A DNA stretch of 36,658 bases from an uncultured Lachnospiraceae bacterium (lineage in GTDB: Bacteria; Bacillota; Clostridia; Lachnospirales; Lachnospiraceae): positions 77,931 through 114,588 of the forward strand of contig CAJOMN010000013.1 in the NCBI GenBank assembly GCA_905235745.1. The letters run 5' to 3'. The position numbers were made by a program, and so were the translations under genes. Below the pieces are notes generated by a model. That model was not told where the DNA came from and made no database searches. It worked only from the letters and a program-made list of their open reading frames with translations. Shown here piece by piece: positions 17,481 to 26,262 of this stretch (positions are counted from its first letter, which is position 1; each line of letters starts with the position of its first letter).

Positions 17481-18268
17481 TAAGAAGAGCTCTCGGAAAA
17501 ATATATCTCGGCATAGTCGTACTCTTTATGTATGCACCGATAATCGTGCTGATAGTACTCTCGTTCAACTCTTCGAAGTCGAGAGTCGTATGGGGCGGCT
17601 TCACGTTGAAATGGTACCGGACGCTGTTTGAAAGCGATGCCATTATAAGCGCTTTCGGAACTACGCTGACGCTTGCCTTTCTGTCGGCTGCGATAGCAAG
17701 CGTTATCGGCCTTGCTGCATCGCTCGGCATATATACGATGAGGAAGCGCAATTACAGGATAATGCTCTTCTTTACGAATATCCCCCTTGTCAACGCGGAT
17801 ATTGTCACGGGGATCGCGCTCATGCTCTGGTTCGTCAGGTTTCTCGAACTCGGGATCACGAGTGTACTCATCGCTCATATAACGTTTAACATTCCATATG
17901 TTATCTTATGTATCCTTCCAAAGCTCGAGACGATTGACATCAGACAGTTTGAAGCCGCAAGAGATCTCGGCGCTACAGGACTGCATGCTTTTACAAGGAT
18001 ACTGCTGCCCGACCTTGTTCCCGGGATAATGGCGGGATTCTTTATGGCAGTTACAATGTCAATGGATGATTTTGTGATAACATATTTTACAAAAGGACCG
18101 GGCGTTAATACATTGTCAACTCTCATATACGGAGAGATAAGAAAAGGCATCAAGCCCGAAATGTATGCCCTCTCTTCCATCCTGTTCCTGATCGTGCTTA
18201 TAACGCTCCTGATCGTATATATATCAGGAAGAACAAACAATAATAAATCAGAACCGGCCGATTATTAA
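17477..18268 (+). CDS. potC: Spermidine/putrescine ABC importer, permease PotC
   Basis: This 263-residue permease pairs with PotB. It has an N-terminal membrane helix (about 9-28), the PotC-like segment SFNSSKSRVVWGGFTLKWY, the coupling motif EAARDLGATGLHAFTRILLP and the family sequence MSMDDFVITYF. About six membrane segments are evident. It begins in a four-base ATGA overlap with potB and is followed 25 nt later by potD. Confidence 0.93.
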   Translation: MIRRALGKIYLGIVVLFMYAPIIVLIVLSFNSSKSRVVWGGFTLKWYRTLFESDAIISAFGTTLTLAFLSAAIASVIGLAASLGIYTMRKRNYRIMLFFTNIPLVNADIVTGIALMLWFVRFLELGITSVLIAHITFNIPYVILCILPKLETIDIRQFEAARDLGATGLHAFTRILLPDLVPGIMAGFFMAVTMSMDDFVITYFTKGPGVNTLSTLIYGEIRKGIKPEMYALSSILFLIVLITLLIVYISGRTNNNKSEPADY

Positions 18269-18293
18269 GGCTGGCCGTAAAGGAGAATGAATC

Positions 18294-19349
18294 ATGAAGT
18301 ATAAACGCCTTTGCCTTGTAACCGTAGTATGCATTATCCTCTGTACTCTTCCGGCATGCTCCGGAAAATCATCGGATGATAGGACGCTTACCGTATTTAA
18401 CTACAGTGAATACCTCGATCCCGATATGCTCGAACGGTTTACCGAGCAGACGGGTATCAGGATCCAATATGAAGAGGCAACGACTCCCGAGGAAATGTAC
18501 ACCAAATACACCACGGGTGCCATATCCTATGACCTTCTGTGCACATCCGATTATATGATCAAGAGGCTCATCGACGAAGGTGAAGCACAGGAGATCGATT
18601 TTTCGGCATTGCCGAACTACAGTAATATCGATGACAAGATCATCACTTTATCGAAAAGCTTTGATAAGGATAACAGGTATGCTCTTCCATATTTCTGGGG
18701 GACGGTCGGGATACTGTATAATACCGGGAAGGTAACGGCTCCGGTCGACAGTTGGAATGTGCTGTTTGACGGCGAGTACAGCGGTGAGATAATCATGCAG
18801 GACAGCATGCGCGATTCATTCATGGTAGCGCTTAAAGCTCTCGGTTATTCGTTAAACACTACCGATGAGAATGAGATAAGGGAGGCGGCCGAACTGCTCA
18901 AGAAGCAGAAGAAGGATGTTGCAAGCTATCTTGTCGATGAGGCAAGGGATGAACTGGTTGCGGAAAATGCCGTAATGGGTGTTGTGTATTCGGGAGAAGC
19001 CTATCTGGGAAACGAGTATAACAGCGATCTGGAATATGTTATTCCGAAGGAAGGAAGCAACCTCTGGATCGACTCATGGATCGTTACCAAAAGCTGCACT
19101 GATACCGATGCGGCAAGACAATTCCTTGATTTTCTATGCGAAGAGGATGTGGCAAATGCCAACTTCGAGTACATATACTTCTCCACTCCCAACAAGGCGG
19201 TTGTTGACGATATGGACGAAGAACTGAAGACAAACACAGCCGTCGTTCCGACTGACGAATCAATAGAAAACTGCGAGATCTACGAAGCGCTCGATCCGGA
19301 TACGACTAATCTGTATAACGAACTGTGGAAGGAGATCAAATCGGAATAG
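18294..19349 (+). CDS. potD: Spermidine/putrescine-binding lipoprotein
   Basis: This 351-residue extracytoplasmic solute-binding protein delivers polyamine to PotBC. A signal sequence ends in the lipobox LPAC (Cys22), so the mature protein is membrane-anchored. The PotD-type opening TVFNYSEYLDPDMLERFTEQTGI follows, with binding-site sequences such as TSDYMIKRL and LPYFWGTVGILYNT. It has a good AAAGGAGAATGAATC ribosome site and is last in the potABCD operon. It ends one base from the trpS stop, which comes from the other strand. Ligand preference cannot be read from sequence alone. Confidence 0.92.
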   Translation: MKYKRLCLVTVVCIILCTLPACSGKSSDDRTLTVFNYSEYLDPDMLERFTEQTGIRIQYEEATTPEEMYTKYTTGAISYDLLCTSDYMIKRLIDEGEAQEIDFSALPNYSNIDDKIITLSKSFDKDNRYALPYFWGTVGILYNTGKVTAPVDSWNVLFDGEYSGEIIMQDSMRDSFMVALKALGYSLNTTDENEIREAAELLKKQKKDVASYLVDEARDELVAENAVMGVVYSGEAYLGNEYNSDLEYVIPKEGSNLWIDSWIVTKSCTDTDAARQFLDFLCEEDVANANFEYIYFSTPNKAVVDDMDEELKTNTAVVPTDESIENCEIYEALDPDTTNLYNELWKEIKSE

Positions 19350-19350
19350 G

Positions 19351-20358
19351 TCATCTGACCTTTTCCGGAAATCCCACTTTCTTCTGCACTTTGCGGAGTG
19401 TTTTATTGGCGTTGTACTGTGCCTTTTCGGCATTGTTCCTGATCACGGAATCTATGTAATCCCTGTTCTTCTCAAGATCACGCAGCTTCTCCTGCAAAGG
19501 ACGGAGTGTATCGACGACACATTCACCTACTGCCGTTTTGAAATCTCCGTAACCCTTTCCGTCAAATTCCTGCTCGATCTCCTGCCTGCTCCTGCCGGTG
19601 CAGGCACTGTATATATCGATCAGATTACATATCCCGGGCTGCTCTTCTTCGTTATATCTGACAGCCCCCAGTGAGTCGGTGACGGCGCGTTTGAACTTGC
19701 GCATGATCGTATCGGGATCATCGAGCAGATAAATGCTCGCATTCGGATTCTCGTCCGATTTGCTCATCTTGCGTGAAGGATCCTGAAGGCTCATTATCTT
19801 GGCGCCGACCTTTCCTATATAAGGTTCGGGGATCGTAAATACATCTCCGTATATGCTGTTAAAGCGCTGGGCAATATCCCTTGTAAGCTCAAGATGCTGC
19901 ATCTGATCTATGCCGACCGGAACAACATCGGTCTGATACAGCAGGATATCCGCCGCCATAAGAACCGGATATGTAAACAGGCCCGCATTGATATTGTCTG
20001 CGTGCTTGGCTGATTTGTCCTTGAACTGCGTCATCCTCGACAGCTCGCCCATATATGTGTAACAGTTCAGTATCCACGCAAGCTCGGCATGACCCGATAC
20101 ATGGGACTGATAGTATATGCAGTTTTTTTCGGGATCCAGTCCCGCCGCTATGTACAGACTAAGGAGCTTACGGGCGCGGCTCCGAAGCTCGGCCGGATCC
20201 TGGCGCACCGTTATTGAGTGCATATCAACTACCGAATAGAAGCATTCGTATTCATCCGAAAGCTTTACCCAGTTGGTAAGGGCTCCGAGATAGTTGCCCA
20301 GAGTAAGATTTCCGGTAGCCTGCATCCCTGAAAACAAAACCTTTTTATCACCTGTCAT
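19351..20358 (-). CDS. trpS: Tryptophanyl-tRNA synthetase
   Basis: This 335-residue class I synthetase charges tRNA-Trp. The HIGH-type motif is in SGMQATGNLTLGNYLGAL (about 10-27), and the KMSKS loop is in SRKMSKSDENPNASI. The conserved Trp-site region near YPVLMAADILLYQTDVVPVG is present. The length is normal for a bacterial TrpRS. It starts 22 nt downstream of the degenerate debranching homologue in the same direction, so the two may be cotranscribed. No T-box leader was recognised upstream. Confidence 0.97.
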   Translation of the reverse strand: MTGDKKVLFSGMQATGNLTLGNYLGALTNWVKLSDEYECFYSVVDMHSITVRQDPAELRSRARKLLSLYIAAGLDPEKNCIYYQSHVSGHAELAWILNCYTYMGELSRMTQFKDKSAKHADNINAGLFTYPVLMAADILLYQTDVVPVGIDQMQHLELTRDIAQRFNSIYGDVFTIPEPYIGKVGAKIMSLQDPSRKMSKSDENPNASIYLLDDPDTIMRKFKRAVTDSLGAVRYNEEEQPGICNLIDIYSACTGRSRQEIEQEFDGKGYGDFKTAVGECVVDTLRPLQEKLRDLEKNRDYIDSVIRNNAEKAQYNANKTLRKVQKKVGFPEKVR

Positions 20359-20380
20359 TTCATCAATCCCTCATGGTCTT

Positions 20381-22291
20381 TCATTTATTTGTATCATCGG
20401 AGAGCTTTCCCTGAACGGATCTCAGGACTGCAACGGTGCGATCCGGAACCGTAACGGTCTCTCCCTTCCCGGATAGGCTTTCATATATAACAGCAGCAGA
20501 TGACTCGCTGCATGTTACAAAGCATACCTGCCATGCCAGTCCCTTCGGAAGCTTGGGAAGCGCGAACGAATGATCTTCCCAGTGCATATTATACGCAAAA
20601 TAGAAAAAATCATCCTCCCGGGTTCTCGTAAGCCTTGCATACTTCCCGCAGATCATCAGCCCGATATGCCGCAGATGGTTGTCAAACTTCGGATTCCACG
20701 CCAGATCGGAATGATACGACAGATCCGGGAATCCACACGCCGCATAATCCATTATGCGAAACTCCCTGTCGGGATGAAGTACCGGATGCTCACGGCGAAG
20801 CGCGATAAGCATCTTCGTATAATCATATATTTCCGCAGACTGCCTGTTGTTCTTCCAGACAACCCATCCCGTTTCGTTGTCCTGACAGTACGGATTGTTG
20901 TTGCCGCCGCGCGTATCGAGGAACTCATCACCGGCGCATATCATCGGAGTGCCCTGTGCCATCAGGAGAAATACGAGCGCATTTTTGATCTGTCTGGTGC
21001 GGAGCGCCATTATCGCCTTCTTCCGGGACGGACCTTCCACGCCGCAGTTCCAGCTGTAATTGAAGTTCTCTCCGTCGGCATTGTCCTCATCATTATCTTC
21101 ATTGTGCTTGTAATCATATGTCACAAGGTCATTAAGCGTAAATCCGTAATAATCCGTAATGAAATTCACCGTATGAACATCATGCGGATTCAGCCGCTGC
21201 CTGAACAGAAAGTCGGAGAGCTGATTTTCATCGCTCTTTAGATATTTGCGGCATACGTTCATGAAATCCGAATTGACGATCGCCATATTGGGATTGCACC
21301 CGTAATCCTTGCGAAGCAGGGAGTCTTTGTCAAAGAAGTTGTTGTATATCTTCCGGTCACGCAGATATACGTCCGCCGCTATCATATCCATCGGGATATC
21401 CTCTCCCATAAGGAAAAATCCGTCGACATGATACTGCCTCGCCCAGAAGCGCAGTATATCGGGAATAAAAGCCTTGTTATATGACGCGGGAAAATAGAAC
21501 CTCATTATGACTTCTATCCGTGCGGCATGAAGCGCTTTTACCATATCTTTGAACTCGGCAGTCGGATCACCGTTCGAGTATGAAGCCTTCGGCATAAAAT
21601 AACACCCGTCTGTGAATCCCCAGAAATTAACACGACGCCTGGCGACAGATCCGTTATCGCGCTTATAATCGGACACATCAACGGCACCGTTCTTCTTCGG
21701 CCTGATTATCTCGTCAAATTCATAGCACGGCATGAGAACAAGCTGATTGACGCCAAGCCCGGTCAGGTAAGGGATCTTCTCGGCTATACCTGAAAATCTT
21801 CCCCTGTTATTTACCCTGGATGAAGGATCCGCCGTAAACCCGCGGACATGAAGCTGATATGCAACGATCTCATTATAGGCAAGCGCCGGGAGCACATCAT
21901 CTTCCCAGTCATAATCATCCTGATACAATCGGGCGCGGTCAGGCGCCGCTTTGTCGTCGCCGAACTTTCTTGCGGCGGTCGAATTCATCATGAACGGATC
22001 AGGCACAACTGCCCCGTCCGCTTCATATACATATGACCAGTCCCGTGGGAGGGGCTCTTCGATAATGACGGAATAAGTACCTTCGCTTACTGTATGATCG
22101 GCCATGTTCACATGATCAGCCGCATCGCCCGATCCATTATATATGATAAGCTCAAGGGTATGTTTGAAAGGAATGTGCGCAGTAAACTGAACTCCTCCGG
22201 AAACAGTGTATGTTCCAAGAGGGTAACCGCAGCCTGTCTTATGATTACTGTTAGATGAACCGGTATGCATATTCGGAAATTTAACGCTCAT
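20381..22291 (-). CDS. GlgX/isoamylase-type GH13 homologue lacking all catalytic residues
   Basis: The 636-residue intact frame has the architecture of glycogen debranching enzymes: a CBM48-like N-terminus (GCGYPLGTYTVSGGVQF, about 20-36), a barrel, and a C-terminal beta domain. Family landmarks remain: QLHVRGFT (146-153), ENFNYSWNCGVEGP (408-421) and ICAGDEF...NNPYCQDNE (451-473). The four catalytic regions are replaced: region I reads VIMRFYFPAS (no Asp/Asn/His), region II VDGFFLMGED (no Arg-x-Asp), region III has no aligned Glu, and region IV reads FITDYYGFTL where His-Asp is expected. Hydrolysis is therefore unlikely; glycogen binding or regulation is possible. GGAGG touches the ATG at 22291, so the true start is slightly uncertain. 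Confidence 0.85.
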   Translation of the reverse strand: MSVKFPNMHTGSSNSNHKTGCGYPLGTYTVSGGVQFTAHIPFKHTLELIIYNGSGDAADHVNMADHTVSEGTYSVIIEEPLPRDWSYVYEADGAVVPDPFMMNSTAARKFGDDKAAPDRARLYQDDYDWEDDVLPALAYNEIVAYQLHVRGFTADPSSRVNNRGRFSGIAEKIPYLTGLGVNQLVLMPCYEFDEIIRPKKNGAVDVSDYKRDNGSVARRRVNFWGFTDGCYFMPKASYSNGDPTAEFKDMVKALHAARIEVIMRFYFPASYNKAFIPDILRFWARQYHVDGFFLMGEDIPMDMIAADVYLRDRKIYNNFFDKDSLLRKDYGCNPNMAIVNSDFMNVCRKYLKSDENQLSDFLFRQRLNPHDVHTVNFITDYYGFTLNDLVTYDYKHNEDNDEDNADGENFNYSWNCGVEGPSRKKAIMALRTRQIKNALVFLLMAQGTPMICAGDEFLDTRGGNNNPYCQDNETGWVVWKNNRQSAEIYDYTKMLIALRREHPVLHPDREFRIMDYAACGFPDLSYHSDLAWNPKFDNHLRHIGLMICGKYARLTRTREDDFFYFAYNMHWEDHSFALPKLPKGLAWQVCFVTCSESSAAVIYESLSGKGETVTVPDRTVAVLRSVQGKLSDDTNK

Positions 22292-22310
22292 CCTCCGTTT
22301 GATGTCGTGC

Positions 22311-22341
22311 TATAGTGAACGAAATTATATCGTTTACGATA
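22311..22341 (-). promoter_or_regulatory. 31-bp spaced palindrome upstream of the debranching homologue
   Basis: The arms TATAGTGAAC (22311-22320) and GTTTACGATA (22332-22341) have an 11-bp spacer and lie 19 nt upstream of the gene start. The left arm is identical to that at 12121. The right half alone is a 14-bp palindrome, TATCGTTTACGATA (22328-22341), of the kind bound by dimeric repressors. It also lies between two divergent genes. Confidence 0.55.
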
Positions 22342-22350
22342 AGACCCGGT

Positions 22351-22378
22351 TTGCGAGCCCGCACTGTGTAATTATAAT
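22351..22378 (+). promoter_or_regulatory. Sigma-A-type promoter for the DUF1292 gene
   Basis: TTGCGA (22351-22356), a 16-bp spacer and a perfect TATAAT (22373-22378) lie about 75 nt before the start codon of the plus-strand gene and next to the spaced palindrome. Confidence 0.5.
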
Positions 22379-22453
22379 GAATAACACGCATATTTTCAAG
22401 GCAAAGAAACTGTGTTATAATATTTTCCGGTTTTTGTTCGGAAGGAGCTGCCA

Positions 22454-22771
22454 ATGGAACGCATTGATGAAAATGATGATGTCAATATGACGGTTGAACT
22501 TGACCTCGCAGACGGCAAGAAGGTAATGTGCTCGATAATAACGATCCTGACTGTCAACAAAAAGGATTATATCGTGCTTCTCCCTCTTGACGATACCGGC
22601 TCGTCAACCGAAGGAGAGGTCTGGTTCTACGGATACAGTGAAGATGAGAATGACCCCAACGTCGAGCCGGAGCTTACATACATTGATGATGACGACGAAT
22701 ACGAAGCCGTTGCAGATGCTTTTGACGAATACCTTGACAGTGAGGAATTCGAACTTCTGAATGAGGACTGA
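22454..22771 (+). CDS. DUF1292 family protein
   Basis: This small, very acidic 105-residue protein of the DUF1292 family is of unknown function and common in Bacillota. Typical features are ELDLADGKKVMCSIITIL (beta strands, about 15-32), KKDYIVLLPLDD, the WFYGYSEDEN turn and an acidic C-terminal helix (EYEAVADAFDEYLDSEEFE). GGAAGGAG sits at correct spacing before the ATG. It has its own promoter and ends seven bases from the end of the convergent DUF362 gene. Confidence 0.85.
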   Translation: MERIDENDDVNMTVELDLADGKKVMCSIITILTVNKKDYIVLLPLDDTGSSTEGEVWFYGYSEDENDPNVEPELTYIDDDDEYEAVADAFDEYLDSEEFELLNED

Positions 22772-22777
22772 CTTTTC

Positions 22778-23848
22778 TTAGAATAGTTCATTTAATATAT
22801 CTTTTGCGGAAGGCGGACAGCCCATGATGCACTTTCCAGCACCGGCGCAGCATCTTCCTATCCCGATACCGTCAAGTGTTTTTCCTTGGTTTCCCTGTCC
22901 TATATATATCTTCCCATTTACCCGTTTTCCTGATTTCCCGGCAATATAGAGAGCCCTGACAAGTGATGCATAGCAGGCGGAGCATGCCCCGTCGGCGGAT
23001 ACGTTTCGTACAAGGTCATTCACCTTTCCGGAGACTTTCGGGAATTCCCGTGACTGTTCGGGCTCATTTAACCTGACAATATCTTCCGGATCTATCCGGC
23101 TGCAGCCGGCGCCCCACTTTTCGGCAAGAGGTATGTATAATACGTCCGCCACGTCAAGACCCATAAGACGGCAGCAGTAACTGTCCACCTGTACGGCATC
23201 ATATCCAAGCATCATCCTGTTTGTCTGCACCGGGTTACCGCCGTCTTCGAAATTCAGATCCCCGCAGATACTGTCAACTATGACAAGGTCAGGCTTTAGC
23301 ACCGAGGCTAATGCCGCGATCGGCTTAATCAGACCGTCCGTATGAAATCTTCTCTTCTCATGGTCGGGCAGACATCCTTTGAGGTTCTTAAGCGCGCAGG
23401 TCATGACCGTCTGGCAGTGCCCTTTGAGTACGGGAATATCAATAAAATAGTCGGAGTCTGCTGCAAGAGATGATATTTCGATCGGTCGAAAAGGTGTTTC
23501 CACACGCTTTGTCTTGTCCTTTTTGAGATCATAAAAGGGAACGTTATATTCTTCGCACACCCTGTCGTATCCGCAGATACTTACGGCATTCGCTGTCCTC
23601 TCTCCCACCCAGGAGCTTTCAATGACGGAAATATCCGTAAATCCCGCATCCCGAAGGTATTCGATACAGCCCGCAACAGCCCCGGGGTGAGTCGTGGCTC
23701 CGTTTTCGGCACGGCTTGCATTTACCAGATTGGGCTTTATTACTATTCGTGCGCCCTTGGGTATCCTTACGGCCACATCTGCGGCTGCCATAAGGCGCTT
23801 TGTCATTTCACGGGCATCATTCCCGTATATCTCGTAAATAGGGTTCAT
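22778..23848 (-). CDS. DUF362 family protein with C-terminal cysteine cluster
   Basis: This 356-residue protein has the DUF362 opening VRIPKGARIVIKPNLVNAS, the motif VLKGHCQTVMTCALKNLKGC (about 140-159) and VDSICGDLNFEDGGNPV. The C-terminal part has CSAC and RCCAGAGKCIMGCPPSA, resembling an Fe-S ligand set. Family members are often annotated as iron-sulfur proteins, but their reaction is not established. There is no signal peptide. It lies 13 nt downstream of the HD-GYP gene on the same strand and is probably cotranscribed with it. Confidence 0.85.
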   Translation of the reverse strand: MNPIYEIYGNDAREMTKRLMAAADVAVRIPKGARIVIKPNLVNASRAENGATTHPGAVAGCIEYLRDAGFTDISVIESSWVGERTANAVSICGYDRVCEEYNVPFYDLKKDKTKRVETPFRPIEISSLAADSDYFIDIPVLKGHCQTVMTCALKNLKGCLPDHEKRRFHTDGLIKPIAALASVLKPDLVIVDSICGDLNFEDGGNPVQTNRMMLGYDAVQVDSYCCRLMGLDVADVLYIPLAEKWGAGCSRIDPEDIVRLNEPEQSREFPKVSGKVNDLVRNVSADGACSACYASLVRALYIAGKSGKRVNGKIYIGQGNQGKTLDGIGIGRCCAGAGKCIMGCPPSAKDILNELF

Positions 23849-23861
23849 ATAATTACCTGCT

Positions 23862-25418
23862 TCACTCTGTGGTATTATACTGTTTCAGGACAGCATCAAT
23901 ATCGGGAAGAGCTTCCAGAAATACCTCTACACACTTGGGATCGAACTGGGTGCCTTTCCCCTCCGCGATGATCCCGAGTGCATCTTCCTTTGTATAAGCA
24001 GGCTTGTACACACGCTTCGACGTAAGCGCATCAAATACATCCGCGACAGACATAATGCGTGCCGACAAAGGTATCTCTTCTTCTTTCAGACCTTCCGGAT
24101 ACCCCTTTCCATCCCATCTCTCATGATGATATGCGGCCATGTTACGCGCCTCGGTGAGATAACTTTCTCCCTCAACCGTACTGATGGCCTTATCAATTAT
24201 CTCCCTGCCATATGCGGCATGACATTTCATTATCTCAAATTCCTCGGGCGTTAATTTGCCCGGTTTGTTGAGTATACGGTCAGGGATCTTGATCTTACCT
24301 GTATCATGAAGCGGCGCCGATTTTACGACATATTCCATATACCGCGGCGTCAATAGCTCCGGGTAATAGCCTTTACGCTTCAACCCGTCAAGTATTATCC
24401 GGACATAAGCAGCAGTCTTCTGAATGTGCGCTCCTGTATCCGAATCCCGATTTTCAACCATATCCGCTATCAGTACGATCAGTCCGTCCTGCATCTTGAT
24501 CAGATTCTCGGAGTACCTTCTTATATCACGATACTGATCGGCCATATTGGATTCCAGGCTGCTGACTATCGAATACAGCTCGCCTATCTCATTGCCCGAA
24601 CGAACTTTGATATCCTTAAGCCGTCCGACACTTTCATCGATTGCATCCTGATCTCCTATGCTTATGATAAAGTCCTTGACCGAATCGGTAAGCTTCGCTA
24701 TCGGGAAAGTAAAGAAATACTCGGCAACGCCTACAAATATGGCAGTTATAACGATCGTAAACAATGCAACAAAAAGCGCTATATTTCTGATGTAGCTGAT
24801 AAGCTCGCCCCGGATATTGTTGATATTGATCTCAACACAGAGGAGTCCCGCGGGAACCCCCGCAGAATCAAATACTACCTTATATGCGTTGAACATATAT
24901 CCGTATCCTTCGGAATTGCCTTCAAGGATACCGATGTCAGTCCTGCCCGTTATTACGGCATCCTGCAGCATGAGCAATATATCATCTTCAAAGCTTCCCG
25001 CCTCGCACGGCGTACCAAGATATGAATATTTTCCTCCATTACTGAGCTCTTCCGCCGTCTTGGTATTAATTGCATATGTCAGGCTGTAGATATCGTTAAT
25101 ATCCTCAAAATAGACAGCATACAGATAATCAATCTCGGAATTCTCCTTGACCTGATTCAATTCCGATCTCATCTCTTCATATCCGTCAGGCATTTCGCGC
25201 GCGGCGATCATATCCCCGAACGAATAATCTTCCGCCGTGGTGTACGCATAATTCAATACCGTTGACACATATTTCTTGTAATTATCAATAACGCTGTTCT
25301 GATAGTAATTGTATCCAACTGTCGTGATAACGGTAGTCAGCACAATAATAGCCACGGCAAAATATATCGCGGTTGCAATCTTAATGCTTATTCCTTTGTG
25401 TTTTTTATTATTCAACAC
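23862..25418 (-). CDS. Membrane HD-GYP domain protein, probable c-di-GMP phosphodiesterase
   Basis: The 518-residue protein has a transmembrane helix (about 12-36), an extracytoplasmic sensor of about 175 residues, a second helix (about 208-235), a HAMP-like linker, and an HD-GYP domain. The metal and catalytic motifs are complete: SAPLHDTGKIKIPDRIL (His-Asp at 371-372), KCHAAYGREII, YHHERWDGKGYPEGL (GYP at 439-441) and RIMSVADVFDALTS. Linear c-di-GMP hydrolysis in response to an external signal is the likely role. GTG at 25418 is chosen as start because GGAG lies five nt before it; TTG at 25415 or 25436 are alternatives. Confidence 0.9.
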   Translation of the reverse strand: MLNNKKHKGISIKIATAIYFAVAIIVLTTVITTVGYNYYQNSVIDNYKKYVSTVLNYAYTTAEDYSFGDMIAAREMPDGYEEMRSELNQVKENSEIDYLYAVYFEDINDIYSLTYAINTKTAEELSNGGKYSYLGTPCEAGSFEDDILLMLQDAVITGRTDIGILEGNSEGYGYMFNAYKVVFDSAGVPAGLLCVEININNIRGELISYIRNIALFVALFTIVITAIFVGVAEYFFTFPIAKLTDSVKDFIISIGDQDAIDESVGRLKDIKVRSGNEIGELYSIVSSLESNMADQYRDIRRYSENLIKMQDGLIVLIADMVENRDSDTGAHIQKTAAYVRIILDGLKRKGYYPELLTPRYMEYVVKSAPLHDTGKIKIPDRILNKPGKLTPEEFEIMKCHAAYGREIIDKAISTVEGESYLTEARNMAAYHHERWDGKGYPEGLKEEEIPLSARIMSVADVFDALTSKRVYKPAYTKEDALGIIAEGKGTQFDPKCVEVFLEALPDIDAVLKQYNTTE

Positions 25419-25591
25419 GTCATCTCCGAAAAGCAATATAAAAATGAATCATTCCTGATATTACTTCTTAATAAGTCTATATCCCGCATACAAAATAGTC
25501 AAGAAGCTTGTATCAGATGCCCCTGTCAGCTCAGATGCTCCTTGAAGTAACCGGGTATCTGTGTTACCCTATCGAAGAGCGAGGGGAAACT

Positions 25592-26245
25592 ATGCACGTA
25601 GGTTGCTGTGAAAACTGCAGATATATTGATCTTGTGGAAAACTGGCCGGACGGGTGTCCCCGCTGCGGCGGTCAGATGGTTTCGCTTTGTGTTGATACGG
25701 ATCACTGGAACCGTATGAACATGGAGGGCAGAAAATCACTTATCATGAACATTCTTACCGAGCCGAAATTGCGGCCCGCATCAATGCCGGAATTCGAAAT
25801 GGATCCCGATATAAAAGAAGAAGTGATAAGTGAACTTGTCCAAAAGGCCGACACACGTGATATTCAGGTCAGACGCGCCAGGGAAGCACTTCATGAGGCA
25901 AGACGCGCTGAACAAAGTGTTGAAAATGTCAAAAAGAAGGCCGCAAACGACACGATCAACGAGCACCGATCGACGCATGAATATGTATTTGTATGCAGCA
26001 GATGCAACGGGATCGCCGCGCATTTAAGAACCGGCGAGACTTATACATGCGAAGAATGCGGCTCACAGATGCTTGACAGCGGTTATCGCACCACTGCCTG
26101 GGCCAGTCTTACCAAAGAAGAAAAAAGAGATATTACATCCGAAGCACAGCTGCAGCATATCATCCAAGCGATCAAGCAGGTCTCCGCTGACGATGCCGAT
26201 GAAGAGAATATTCAGAACATCGTTAACGTGGTAGCAGACGAATAG
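25592..26245 (+). CDS. Double zinc-ribbon protein of unknown function
   Basis: The product is 217 residues from the ATG at 25592, which has GAGGGG before it; an in-frame ATG at 25508 has no ribosome site. I do not recognise the family. Two Cys4 ribbons bracket the protein: CENC...CPRC near residues 6-27, and CSRC...CEEC at about 135-155. Between them is a highly charged helical region (VRRAREALHEARRAEQSVEN, probably coiled coil). No membrane segment is seen. It is divergent from the HD-GYP gene across 173 bp and convergent with mgsA. Nucleic-acid or protein binding is plausible from the ribbons alone. Confidence 0.75.
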   Translation: MHVGCCENCRYIDLVENWPDGCPRCGGQMVSLCVDTDHWNRMNMEGRKSLIMNILTEPKLRPASMPEFEMDPDIKEEVISELVQKADTRDIQVRRAREALHEARRAEQSVENVKKKAANDTINEHRSTHEYVFVCSRCNGIAAHLRTGETYTCEECGSQMLDSGYRTTAWASLTKEEKRDITSEAQLQHIIQAIKQVSADDADEENIQNIVNVVADE

Positions 26246-26262
26246 CTTCTGCCCCGGGCAGC

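Noticed and set aside
20570-21241. Plus-strand frame of 223 codons opposite the debranching homologue
   Set aside because: Antisense shadow with Arg/Ile-rich composition and no recognisable domain; it does not explain the loss of catalytic motifs.
24426-25025. Plus-strand frame of 199 codons opposite the HD-GYP gene
   Set aside because: It is fully antisense to a well-supported gene, has basic, tyrosine-rich shadow composition, and lacks a ribosome site.
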